From DATLFA01 sp039934635 (lineage in GTDB: Bacteria; Actinomycetota; Acidimicrobiia; Acidimicrobiales; WLNW01): a stretch of DNA of 9,652 nt. This document shows, piece by piece, positions 1 through 6,996 of the stretch (its first letter is position 1; each line of letters opens with the position of its first letter). The position numbers were made by a program, and so were the translations under genes. Under the pieces are notes generated by a model. The model made no database searches and was not told where the DNA came from. It saw only the letters and a program-made list of their open reading frames with translations. The stretch is from contig JBDTLT010000209.1 of the NCBI GenBank assembly GCA_039934635.1, positions 1 to 9,652 on the forward strand. Reading direction: 5' to 3'.

Positions 1-1098
1 GTGGCCATCTTGTCGAGCGCGGGGTACCGGGTCGACACCGTTGAGAACGGCGCGGCCGCGGTGCGTGCGGCAGCGGAGCAGGTGTACGACACCATCCTCA
101 TGGACTGCCACATGCCCGAGATGAACGGGTACGACGCGACCGCAGCAATCCGAGCCGCCGAGGGCTCAGGTCCGCACACACCGATCATCGCGATGACTGC
201 CGGAGCGCGCTGGGAAGATCGCACTCGTTGCCTCGCCGAAGGAATGGACGGCTACCTCGCCAAGCCGATCAGCAAGGATTCGCTGCTGGGGCTCGTCGCG
301 CGGTTCGTGCAGAAAGGGCGGGCCGGGCGCGGACCGCTGGCCCGCGTCCTTCTTGTCGAGGACAACCCCGTCAACCAACAAGTCGGCCTCGCGATGCTCG
401 AGGTACTCGGCTACGAGGTCGACGTCGTGGCTGACGGCTCGGCCGCGGTCGAGGCCGCTGTCCTGACGCCGTATCACGTCATCCTGATGGACTGTCACAT
501 CCCGATCCTGGACGGCTTCGAGGCCACCCGGGAGATACGGCTCCTACAAGGCGACGCGTCGCACACACCGATCGTCGCCGTCACTGCGTCGGCGATGGAA
601 TCCGACCACCGGGGCTGCATCGATGCCGGCATGGACGACTACCTCACCAAACCGCTGACACTCAAAGCCTTGGCGGCGAAATTGGCTCGATGGGCGCCGG
701 GCGGCGCGATCCCGGTCGAGCTCGAAGATCTCTACGGCGACGAGGAAACGGCCGCGGTCGATCCACAGATCGTCGATCGTCTCGTGCAGTTGGGAACGAT
801 GGCCGGCAACGACCTCGTCGAAAAGCTGACGGCGCTGTTCGTGACCGAGGCGCGCTCGCGAGTCCACGAGCTACGCCGCGGGCTGGCCGCAAACGATGTC
901 GCAGCGCTTTGGCGAGCGGCCCACGCGCTCAGCGGATCGAGCGCCACGCTTGGCGCCACGGCGCTTGCCACCCTCTGCACGACGCTGGCGTCGGCGTGCG
1001 CAGGGGGGGACCTGACGCACGGCGAAGCGCAGCTCGACGCCATCGACATCGAGCTTGCTCGAGCGTTGCGCGCGCTGGGTGCAAATGCAATTGCCTGA
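1..1098 (+). CDS. Hybrid sensor kinase / phosphorelay protein, C-terminal part (REC-REC-HPt), 5' truncated
   Basis: This is the C-terminal 365 residues of a phosphorelay protein; the window starts inside the first receiver, whose acidic N-terminal motif is missing, so the GTG at base 1 is not the real start. Receiver 1 covers about residues 1-105, with phospho-acceptor D35 (LMDCHMPEMNG), T66 and K88. Receiver 2 covers about 115-230, with acidic pair E120/D121 (VEDNPVNQ), phospho-acceptor D164, T195 and K217. An HPt domain covers about 255-350, with the probable phosphorylated H308 in HALSGSS; the lysine usual in the family's H-x-L-K-G-S-S motif is serine (S311). This order is typical of the tail of tripartite hybrid histidine kinases, so a sensor and kinase core probably lie upstream, though a kinase-free REC-REC-HPt protein cannot be excluded. 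The HTH membrane protein follows after 70 bp on the same strand. The domain call is firm; the signal sensed is unknown. Confidence 0.9.
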   Translation: MAILSSAGYRVDTVENGAAAVRAAAEQVYDTILMDCHMPEMNGYDATAAIRAAEGSGPHTPIIAMTAGARWEDRTRCLAEGMDGYLAKPISKDSLLGLVARFVQKGRAGRGPLARVLLVEDNPVNQQVGLAMLEVLGYEVDVVADGSAAVEAAVLTPYHVILMDCHIPILDGFEATREIRLLQGDASHTPIVAVTASAMESDHRGCIDAGMDDYLTKPLTLKALAAKLARWAPGGAIPVELEDLYGDEETAAVDPQIVDRLVQLGTMAGNDLVEKLTALFVTEARSRVHELRRGLAANDVAALWRAAHALSGSSATLGATALATLCTTLASACAGGDLTHGEAQLDAIDIELARALRALGANAIA

Positions 1099-1113
1099 CA
1101 ATTATCAGAATTG
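1088..1113. other. AT-rich interrupted inverted repeat across the stop codon of the REC-REC-HPt gene
   Basis: The arms caatt/aattg (1088-1092, 1109-1113) and ctga/tcag (1095-1098, 1105-1108) pair into a 9-bp stem with a 2-base bulge and the loop caatta. It is AT-rich in a GC-rich region and includes the stop codon of the phosphorelay gene. It could be a weak terminator, or an operator ahead of the HTH gene that starts at 1169. There is no T-tract, so its role is unproven. Confidence 0.35.
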
Positions 1114-1168
1114 AGCGAATTTCCAGGAACGCGCTCAAGCGGTGCGCCAAAGGGGTCGATCATCGGAC

Positions 1169-1828
1169 ATGTCGACACTTGGTGGTTTCTCGACCGCGCT
1201 TCTCACGCCGAGCCTGGGCTCGCTCCTCCACGAATATCGAGCAAAGGCAGGTGAGTCGGCGAAGACGGTCAGCCGGCGGTGTTCGCTCGGCGTCGTCGAA
1301 ATCGCGCAGGTCGAACTCGGGCGCGCCGAGTTGGACATCGACGAGTTGGCCGATGCGGTGTCGGCGTATGGGGTGCGTCGATCCCTGTTCCCGGTCGGAC
1401 GATGCCGGGTAGTCGTCGATCTTGTCGCCGGTACCGTTGCGGCGCACGTCACCGCCGTCGATATGGCCGAGACAGCGGCCGACCGTATTTTGCTGGCCTA
1501 TTTCGAGTTGACCTTCTCGACGCGTTCGATGGCACCCGCTACTGCAGTGCCATTTACCGACTTGGACCTTGACGTGCTGCGAGTCATCCTCGCGAGCCGC
1601 CGCCGCGAAGTGTCCGAGCACCTTGCTCGCATCGCCGGACCTTTCGATGAGTCATCGGTGCTCCCCGAAATCGTGACGCGCCGTGCCGCTCGAAGTGCAT
1701 TCCTCGTGCTCGCCGCGACAGCTGCGACGTTTGCCGCGGTTGCCTTGCCGTTCACGACTTCGTCGAACCAGCCCGCCCCTGTACAAATCGAACCAACGAT
1801 CATCGACGCAGTGGTGATCACGCGTTGA
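1169..1828 (+). CDS. Membrane-anchored XRE-like helix-turn-helix protein
   Basis: This 219-residue protein matches no named family I recognise. Residues about 16-69 resemble an XRE/Cro-type HTH: an LGSLLHEYRAKAG first helix, then EIAQVELGRAELDIDELADAV, which fits the pattern of the recognition helix plus the E-x-G helix of the family. The middle (about 70-165) is mixed in composition with no recognised motif. Residues about 176-196 form one hydrophobic Ala/Leu/Val helix, preceded by an arginine-rich stretch (RRAAR, 171-175) and followed by about 23 residues; by the positive-inside rule the HTH is cytoplasmic and the tail outside. I chose ATG 1169 because aaagggg lies upstream at 1149-1155, though 13 bases is a long spacing; GTG 1142 would add nine residues without a visible ribosome site. 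Its position between a phosphorelay protein and a receiver suggests a signalling or tethered-regulator role, by inference only. A RodZ-like structural role is an alternative. Confidence 0.7.
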   Translation: MSTLGGFSTALLTPSLGSLLHEYRAKAGESAKTVSRRCSLGVVEIAQVELGRAELDIDELADAVSAYGVRRSLFPVGRCRVVVDLVAGTVAAHVTAVDMAETAADRILLAYFELTFSTRSMAPATAVPFTDLDLDVLRVILASRRREVSEHLARIAGPFDESSVLPEIVTRRAARSAFLVLAATAATFAAVALPFTTSSNQPAPVQIEPTIIDAVVITR

Positions 1829-1840
1829 GACAACGACACA

Positions 1841-1845
1841 AAGGA
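1841..1845 (+). promoter_or_regulatory. Ribosome binding site fixing the response regulator start at 1852
   Basis: The sequence aagga lies 6 bases ahead of ATG 1852. It favours this start over the in-frame TTG at 1825, which overlaps the stop codon of the HTH gene and has no such site. Confidence 0.7.
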
Positions 1846-1851
1846 CCCGAG

Positions 1852-2307
1852 ATGAGAATGACATCGTCCGTCCAAGGGCCCGCGCCTCTGCGCTCTCTGC
1901 CCACCCCCCAGCCGATCGATGTGATCGTCGCCGACGACGAGCCCGCGGACAATCTGCTGCTCGCGCTCGCCGCGCAAGATGCCGACGCGGAAATCAACTT
2001 CACCTTCGCCGAGGATGGTGAGGAGCTCTTGCAGATCCTCACCGCCCGGGTCGCATCCGGCAACGCGCCCGACGTCGTCGTGTTGGATATTCGCATGCCC
2101 CGCTGCACCGGGCTCGAGGCCATGGAATTGATCTCGCTGTCAGAGTCGTTGCGCCGCATACCGGTCGTGATGTTCACGACATCGCGCCGTTCCGCCGACC
2201 TGGAGCTCGGGCTGAGCCTCGGCGTCACCCGCTTCGAAATAAAGCCGAGTTCGTATCCCGAGTTGGTCGCGTTCGCCAACGATCTCGTCAGCGTGGCGCG
2301 AGGGTAG
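1852..2307 (+). CDS. Receiver-only response regulator (Rcp1-like)
   Basis: This 151-residue single-domain response regulator has no output domain. After a short Pro/Ser-rich N-terminal lead (about 1-21), the receiver shows acidic residues D28/D29 (VIVADDEP), phospho-acceptor D79 in VVVLDIRMP, T109/T110 in the FTTS switch and K131 in the IKPSS loop. The layout resembles receivers of the Rcp1 type, which take phosphate from hybrid kinases and phytochromes. It follows the membrane HTH gene by 23 bp with a good ribosome site, so the two are probably cotranscribed. The HPt domain encoded upstream is a plausible phosphodonor, which is inference. A second, opposite-strand receiver gene ends 28 bp downstream, in convergent arrangement. 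The family is clear; the partner and the output are unknown. Confidence 0.9.
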   Translation: MRMTSSVQGPAPLRSLPTPQPIDVIVADDEPADNLLLALAAQDADAEINFTFAEDGEELLQILTARVASGNAPDVVVLDIRMPRCTGLEAMELISLSESLRRIPVVMFTTSRRSADLELGLSLGVTRFEIKPSSYPELVAFANDLVSVARG

Positions 2308-2319
2308 TTGCCGGTTGCC

Positions 2320-2335
2320 CGCTGGCCCTTCGGGC

Positions 2336-2341
<6 letters not shown>
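2320..2341. terminator. GC-rich hairpin between convergent response regulator genes
   Basis: The arms cgctg-gccc (2320-2328) and gggc-t-cagcg (2332-2341) form a 9-bp stem with one bulged T and loop ttc. It lies between the ends of two convergent genes and runs into the last codons of the minus-strand one, so it could end transcripts from both sides. No T-tract follows on either strand. Confidence 0.45.
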
Positions 2342-2710
<369 letters not shown>

Positions 2711-2902
2711 CACGCGGCGCCTTGCTGCCGCATCATCGTGGCCGGGACCATCAATTGCTCCACTCGAGTCAGGGTTCCTCGTGGGGCAGGGACAAGGCGC
2801 TGCGGGAACGATCACTAGCTCCTTCGGTCGCACGGACGTCAGGGTTAGGTCATTTGAACAATCTCGGACGGACTACGGACATTGCCCCGGGCACGCTCCC
2901 GT
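2711..2902. other. Non-coding gap upstream of the minus-strand response regulator
   Basis: This 192-bp stretch lies between the 3' end of the DsbA-like gene and the start of the response regulator, both on the minus strand. It should hold the regulator's promoter, but I could not pick a convincing -35/-10 pair. The only notable element is aaggag at about 2819-2824 on the minus strand, ahead of the possible alternative GTG start. I see no RNA gene or strong hairpin. Confidence 0.5.
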
Positions 2903-3520
2903 TCACGAAGCGAGGCACCGCGCGACAAAGTGCTCGAGCGCCGCGGGGTTGGTGCGCACGTGCAGATGACCTTCATCATCTTTGGATATGTCGAGTGCCG
3001 GGCAGAATGCGCCGATGCCACCGCAAAAGAAGTGTGGTGATCCCGTGACCCCGCGGCGCTGACCGTCGTGCCAATCGTCGTGCACTGTCTCGATGTCGTC
3101 GGGGGAGGCATCGTCGATGCCGAACCTACGCGCGATCGAAGCGAGCACCGCGGTGTCGGAGATGTTTCGTCCCTCTTCGAACAACGCGTTGCGCAAGCCC
3201 AGGCTCACTTGCTCACCCGTGTGGGCATCGCGCCGGTAGGCGCGGGCCGCGAGCGCGAGGGCAGGCAGCGACGTGGTGGGAAAGGCGCGTTCGTCGAACC
3301 CGACGAAGAGGTCGGGCGCGACCTGAGCCCGCAGATCGATCACCTCTTCTGCGACTTCATGGGCATCGAGTGGCTGGGCGTTGACCAACTCGAGCGGCCA
3401 CGCCCGTATCCACAGCTGCAGGTCGTCCAAACCGAGTGCGCGCCGTTGCGTGACCATGGCGCGAAGGCCAACGTGAGCGAACGGACACCAGATATCAGCG
3501 AAGACTTCGATCACGGGCAT
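2903..3520 (-). CDS. DsbA-family thioredoxin-fold protein with single-cysteine (CPFA) active site
   Basis: This 205-residue protein has the DsbA/FrnE/2-hydroxychromene-2-carboxylate isomerase fold. A first strand, VIEVFADIWCPFAHVG, carries the active-site position at C12, a helical insertion follows (about 50-150), and the VTGSPHFF segment supplies the cis-proline P162. The usual C-x-x-C is C12-P-F-A15, so the resolving cysteine is missing. Two further cysteines (C166 and C173) flank a GGIGAF loop just after the cis-proline. No signal peptide is visible, so it is probably cytoplasmic. Family knowledge suggests either a monothiol oxidoreductase or a glutathione-transferase-kappa-like isomerase activity; the sequence alone does not decide. 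The start is ATG 3520, with no strong ribosome site. It is divergent from putA, with 44 bp between the start codons. Confidence 0.8.
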   Translation of the reverse strand: MPVIEVFADIWCPFAHVGLRAMVTQRRALGLDDLQLWIRAWPLELVNAQPLDAHEVAEEVIDLRAQVAPDLFVGFDERAFPTTSLPALALAARAYRRDAHTGEQVSLGLRNALFEEGRNISDTAVLASIARRFGIDDASPDDIETVHDDWHDGQRRGVTGSPHFFCGGIGAFCPALDISKDDEGHLHVRTNPAALEHFVARCLAS

Positions 3521-3564
3521 GCGACGAGCCTACGGGGCCGGGGCAAGAGTGTTGTACTGGTGCG
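3521..3564. promoter_or_regulatory. Short divergent intergenic region between the dsbA-like gene and putA
   Basis: Only 44 bp separate the two start codons. Both promoters must overlap within this space or extend into the neighbouring coding sequence, and neither gene shows a clear Shine-Dalgarno, so leaderless or very short-leader transcripts are likely. I could not assign a reliable -10 element. Confidence 0.4.
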
Positions 3565-6500
3565 ATGGTGAATGACGCGGCGCCTGATGACGAGCTGATC
3601 GAACGGGCGGAGAGGTTTGCTCGCGAGATCGGCGCACTCGCGACACAGAGCGCGACGCTCGGCGATCGTATTCGCCAACGTCGTATCGCGCGGTTGCTCG
3701 ACGACGCTGCGAGCCGAGTGTTCCTCCTGGCGCTCACCGACGAAGTGGTGCGGATTCCCGATCGGCGGCGCGCCGCCGATCGCTTGCACGACATCGTTTG
3801 CCGCGAGCCATTGCCCGCAGTGGCCGGGCCGGTCGATCGATTGCTGCTGCGTGCCGGGGCGCGCCTCGCGCCGCGGATGCCTCGCGTCGTCATGCCGCTC
3901 GCGATGGCGCGGTTGCGGAGCGCGTTCGCCGGCATCGTGTTGCCGGCCGAGCCCGCCCGATTCGCTCGCCATGCGCGCCGCCGTCACGAGCAGGGGATCC
4001 GTCTCAACGTCAATGTCCTAGGCGAAGCGGTGTTGGGCGAAGACGAGGCGCGGCGGCGCGAAGAATCGATTCGGCGTCAACTCGGGTTCGCGCACGTCGA
4101 ATACGTGTCGGTGAAGATTTCGGCGTTGTGCGCGCAACTCGACGTCGCGGCCTTCGAACACTCGTTGGATCGCATCGTCGATCGCCTCGTGCCGCTGCTT
4201 CGCGCGGTGGCGCAGTACGAGCCGGCGAAGTTCGTGAATCTCGATATGGAAGAGTTCCACGATCTCGAGATGACGGTTGCCGCGTTTACTCGGTCGCTTT
4301 CGTCGCCACCACTCGATCGGCTCGATGCCGGCATCGTGTTGCAGGCCTATCTGCCCGATTCACACGCGGCCTTGGAAGAGTTGTGCGCGTGGGCGCGAGC
4401 GCGGCACCGCCAGGCCGGCGGCACGATCAAAGTGCGCATCGTCAAGGGCGCCAACCTCGCGATGGAGCGAGTCGAGGCGGAACTCCACGGTTGGCCGCAG
4501 GCGCCGTTCGCCACCAAGGCCGAGGTCGACGCCAGCTACAAGCGATTGCTCGACATCGCTCTGCGCGAGGAGAATGCGGGCGCTGTACGCGTCGGCGTCG
4601 CCAGCCACAATCTCTTCGACATCGGCTGGGCGCTCGCCCGGCGCGAACGACTCGATGACCCGCGTCGCATCGAGATCGAGATGCTCGAGGGCATGGCCAA
4701 CCCACAAGCGTTGGCGACGGCAAAGATCGCCCGCGGCTTGTTGCTCTACGCGCCGGTTGTTCAGCGCGACGACTTCGCGTCAGCGGTTGCCTATCTCGTG
4801 CGCCGGCTCGACGAGAACACCGCGCCCGAAAACTTCTTGCGTCACCTCTTCACACTCGAACCCGGCAACGCGCAGTGGGAGGTCGAACGTCGACGCTTCC
4901 GCGCCGCGGTGCGCGATCGACACCACATCGATACCCGGTCTCGTCGGGGATCGCCGGCGAGCGAAGTGACGACCGATACGGACGCGTTCGTGAACGAGCC
5001 CGACTCAGACTTCGCGATTCGGTGGCAGCGCGACGCGATCGTCGGTGCGGTGCGCGCGTTCGCTCCGCCTCGTGGATGTGTGCCCGTGGTGATCGACGGG
5101 CGAGAGATCCTCGAGCCAGCGACCGGATCAGCAAGTGATCCGTCGGCGCCCGACGTGACGCTCTACCACTATGTCGAAGCGCGGCAGACCGATGTCGACA
5201 CCGCGGTAGGGGTCGCCCGGCGCGCCGGGCGGGCGTGGGCCGCGCGTCCGGGAAACGAACGGCGTGAGATATTGCGGGCCATCGCCGCGGTGATGCGAGC
5301 CGGGCGTACGACGACGATCGCCACGATGGTGCACGACGCCGGTCGCACGATTCGCGAGGCCGACGCCGAGGTCTCCGAAGCCATCGATTTCGCGTGCTAC
5401 TACGGCGACCGCGCGTCCGATCTCGATCGCGTCGCCGCGGCACGGGATCTGCACTTCGATCCGCACGGTGTCGTGGTGGTCGCCTCGCCCTGGAACTTTC
5501 CGTACTCCATTCCCGCGGGCGGTGTGTTGGCCGCGTTGGCCGCAGGCAACGCCGTCATACTGAAGCCGGCGCCCGAATCGGTACTCACCGCGTATGTGCT
5601 CGCGCTGCAGTGCTGGCAGGCCGGCGTGGCGCCGGATGTACTGCAGTTCGTTCCTACGGCTGACGACGATGTCGGGCGGGCCCTCATTACGAATGCGGGA
5701 GTCGACGGCGTCATCCTGACGGGCTCGCTCGACACGGCGCGCCTGTTCCTCGACTGGAAGCCGACGCTGTCGCTGCATGCAGAGACGAGTGGCAAGAACG
5801 CCATCATCATCACCAGTGCCGCCGATATCGACGACGCGTTGCGCGATCTCGTGCAGTCTGCCTTTGGTCACGCGGGTCAGAAGTGTTCCGCCGCCAGCCT
5901 CGCGATCGTCGACGCGTCGTTGTACGACAGCGCGTCGTTTCGGGCGCGTCTCGCCGACTGCGTACGCACGCTGGGCGTCGGCCCCGCATGGGACCCCGCG
6001 ACTCGAGTGGGGCCGCTCATTCGTCCACCATCGGGACCTCTGCAGCGTGCACTCGAAACGTTGGACCAGGGCGAGACGTGGCTCGTCGAACCGCAGTCGC
6101 GGGGGAGTGTCCAACTGTGGTCACCGGGCGTGCGGCTCGGCGTGCGGCGCGGCAGCTTCTTCCATCGCACCGAGTGTTTTGGACCGGTGCTCGGAGTGAT
6201 GCGCGCCGACAACCTCGATCACGCCATCGCGTTGCAGAACGACGTCACGTTCGGACTGACCGGAGGCATCTTCAGTCTCGACCCCGGTGAGGTCGATCGT
6301 TGGGTCGAGCGAGTCGCGGTCGGCAACGCGTATGTCAACCGCGCGATAACCGGTGCGATCGTGAGTCGTCAGCCGTTCGGTGGCTGGAAGGGCTCGTCGG
6401 TCGGTCCCGGCGCCAAGGCGGGCGGCCTCAACTACGTCGGCTCGCTCGGGCGGTGGCGTCCCGCCCTTGCGGTCGATGTCGAGACGGTCGCCGAGGCGGC

Positions 6501-6969
6501 GAGGCGGCATTGGGAGGTGCGGGCCAGCGGCGTGGATCCAACCGGATTGCGGGCCGAAGAGAACCTGTTCCGGTTGCGCCGCATCGCGGGCACCGTCGTC
6601 GTACGAGCGGCGCATGACGTGCCCGCTCACGACATCACCATTGCGCGCGCGGTGGCCGCGGTTGTCGGGTGCGCGGTCGAGTGGTCGGGCATCGACGAGA
6701 GCGACGACGCCTTCATGGCCCGAATGGCAAGCGCGCCGCCCGCGAAGGTGCGACTGCTCGGCGCGCACGATGACCGGGTGCTGCGGGCCTTGCATCGCGC
6801 CGGCATTTGGGTCGATAGCACCCCGGTCATTGCCGACGGCGAGCTCGAAGTCTCGCGGTGGACCCGAGAGCAATCGGTGAGTCGCACGCGTCATCGCCAC
6901 GGCAATGTCGTCAACCGCAATGTGGTCGACGCGACGAACGCGCCTGTGGCTAATATTCTAGGCCACTGA
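3565..6969 (+). CDS. putA: Bifunctional proline dehydrogenase / L-glutamate-gamma-semialdehyde dehydrogenase (PutA)
   Basis: This 1134-residue enzyme oxidises proline to glutamate: an FAD proline dehydrogenase makes P5C and an NAD-dependent aldehyde dehydrogenase finishes. The proline dehydrogenase barrel (about 85-450) shows LNVNVLGE (147-154), K184 (VSVKISAL), D227 (NLDMEE), RIVKGAN (291-297), Y395 and the proline-binding RRLDE set R413, R414 and E417; these match E. coli PutA K329, D370, Y540, R555, R556 and E559 by motif. The dehydrogenase (about 510-975) has PWNFP (642-646), LTGS (718-721), general base E740 (AETSGK), nucleophile C774 (GQKCSA), ECFGPV (from 870) and PFGGWKG (937-943). 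There is no N-terminal ribbon-helix-helix domain, so it should be a non-DNA-binding type. A C-terminal region (about 985-1134) carries EQSVSRTRHRHGN, a tail I recall from related actinobacterial enzymes. The start is ATG 3565, with GTG 3568 as an alternative; the ribosome site is weak. No proline transporter is adjacent. Confidence 0.96.
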   Translation: MVNDAAPDDELIERAERFAREIGALATQSATLGDRIRQRRIARLLDDAASRVFLLALTDEVVRIPDRRRAADRLHDIVCREPLPAVAGPVDRLLLRAGARLAPRMPRVVMPLAMARLRSAFAGIVLPAEPARFARHARRRHEQGIRLNVNVLGEAVLGEDEARRREESIRRQLGFAHVEYVSVKISALCAQLDVAAFEHSLDRIVDRLVPLLRAVAQYEPAKFVNLDMEEFHDLEMTVAAFTRSLSSPPLDRLDAGIVLQAYLPDSHAALEELCAWARARHRQAGGTIKVRIVKGANLAMERVEAELHGWPQAPFATKAEVDASYKRLLDIALREENAGAVRVGVASHNLFDIGWALARRERLDDPRRIEIEMLEGMANPQALATAKIARGLLLYAPVVQRDDFASAVAYLVRRLDENTAPENFLRHLFTLEPGNAQWEVERRRFRAAVRDRHHIDTRSRRGSPASEVTTDTDAFVNEPDSDFAIRWQRDAIVGAVRAFAPPRGCVPVVIDGREILEPATGSASDPSAPDVTLYHYVEARQTDVDTAVGVARRAGRAWAARPGNERREILRAIAAVMRAGRTTTIATMVHDAGRTIREADAEVSEAIDFACYYGDRASDLDRVAAARDLHFDPHGVVVVASPWNFPYSIPAGGVLAALAAGNAVILKPAPESVLTAYVLALQCWQAGVAPDVLQFVPTADDDVGRALITNAGVDGVILTGSLDTARLFLDWKPTLSLHAETSGKNAIIITSAADIDDALRDLVQSAFGHAGQKCSAASLAIVDASLYDSASFRARLADCVRTLGVGPAWDPATRVGPLIRPPSGPLQRALETLDQGETWLVEPQSRGSVQLWSPGVRLGVRRGSFFHRTECFGPVLGVMRADNLDHAIALQNDVTFGLTGGIFSLDPGEVDRWVERVAVGNAYVNRAITGAIVSRQPFGGWKGSSVGPGAKAGGLNYVGSLGRWRPALAVDVETVAEAARRHWEVRASGVDPTGLRAEENLFRLRRIAGTVVVRAAHDVPAHDITIARAVAAVVGCAVEWSGIDESDDAFMARMASAPPAKVRLLGAHDDRVLRALHRAGIWVDSTPVIADGELEVSRWTREQSVSRTRHRHGNVVNRNVVDATNAPVANILGH
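6951..6956 (+). promoter_or_regulatory. Possible -10 element ahead of the secreted repeat protein gene
   Basis: TAATAT lies in a short AT-rich patch within the last codons of putA. A start of transcription about 7 bases downstream would give a leader of roughly 33 bases before GTG 6997. No good -35 is seen at the usual distance, so this is tentative; read-through from putA is the alternative. Confidence 0.35.
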
Positions 6970-6981
6970 AAAAGTTCGATC

Positions 6982-6990
6982 GGGGTGGGG
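6982..6990 (+). promoter_or_regulatory. Purine-rich ribosome binding site deciding the GTG 6997 start
   Basis: The run ggggtgggg ends six bases before GTG 6997. It includes the in-frame GTG at 6985, which makes that upstream codon unlikely as the start, and translation from 6997 gives a signal peptide with KK directly after the initiator. Confidence 0.6.
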
Positions 6991-6996
6991 GACATC

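Noticed and set aside
690..1412. Plus-strand open frame of 240 codons across the end of the phosphorelay gene
   Set aside because: It is arginine-rich, low-complexity shadow coding that overlaps the clear HPt domain and the HTH gene in other frames.
3798..4658. Plus-strand open frame of 286 codons inside putA
   Set aside because: It overlaps proline dehydrogenase motifs in another frame and has the Arg/Ala-rich composition of GC-driven shadow frames.
5128..6114. Minus-strand open frame of 328 codons inside putA
   Set aside because: It is antisense to the catalytic aldehyde dehydrogenase part of putA, has no family motifs, and is explained by the high GC content.
6121..6900. Minus-strand open frame of 259 codons antisense to the putA 3' part
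   Set aside because: It shows no recognisable domain and no ribosome site, and its composition is that of a shadow frame.
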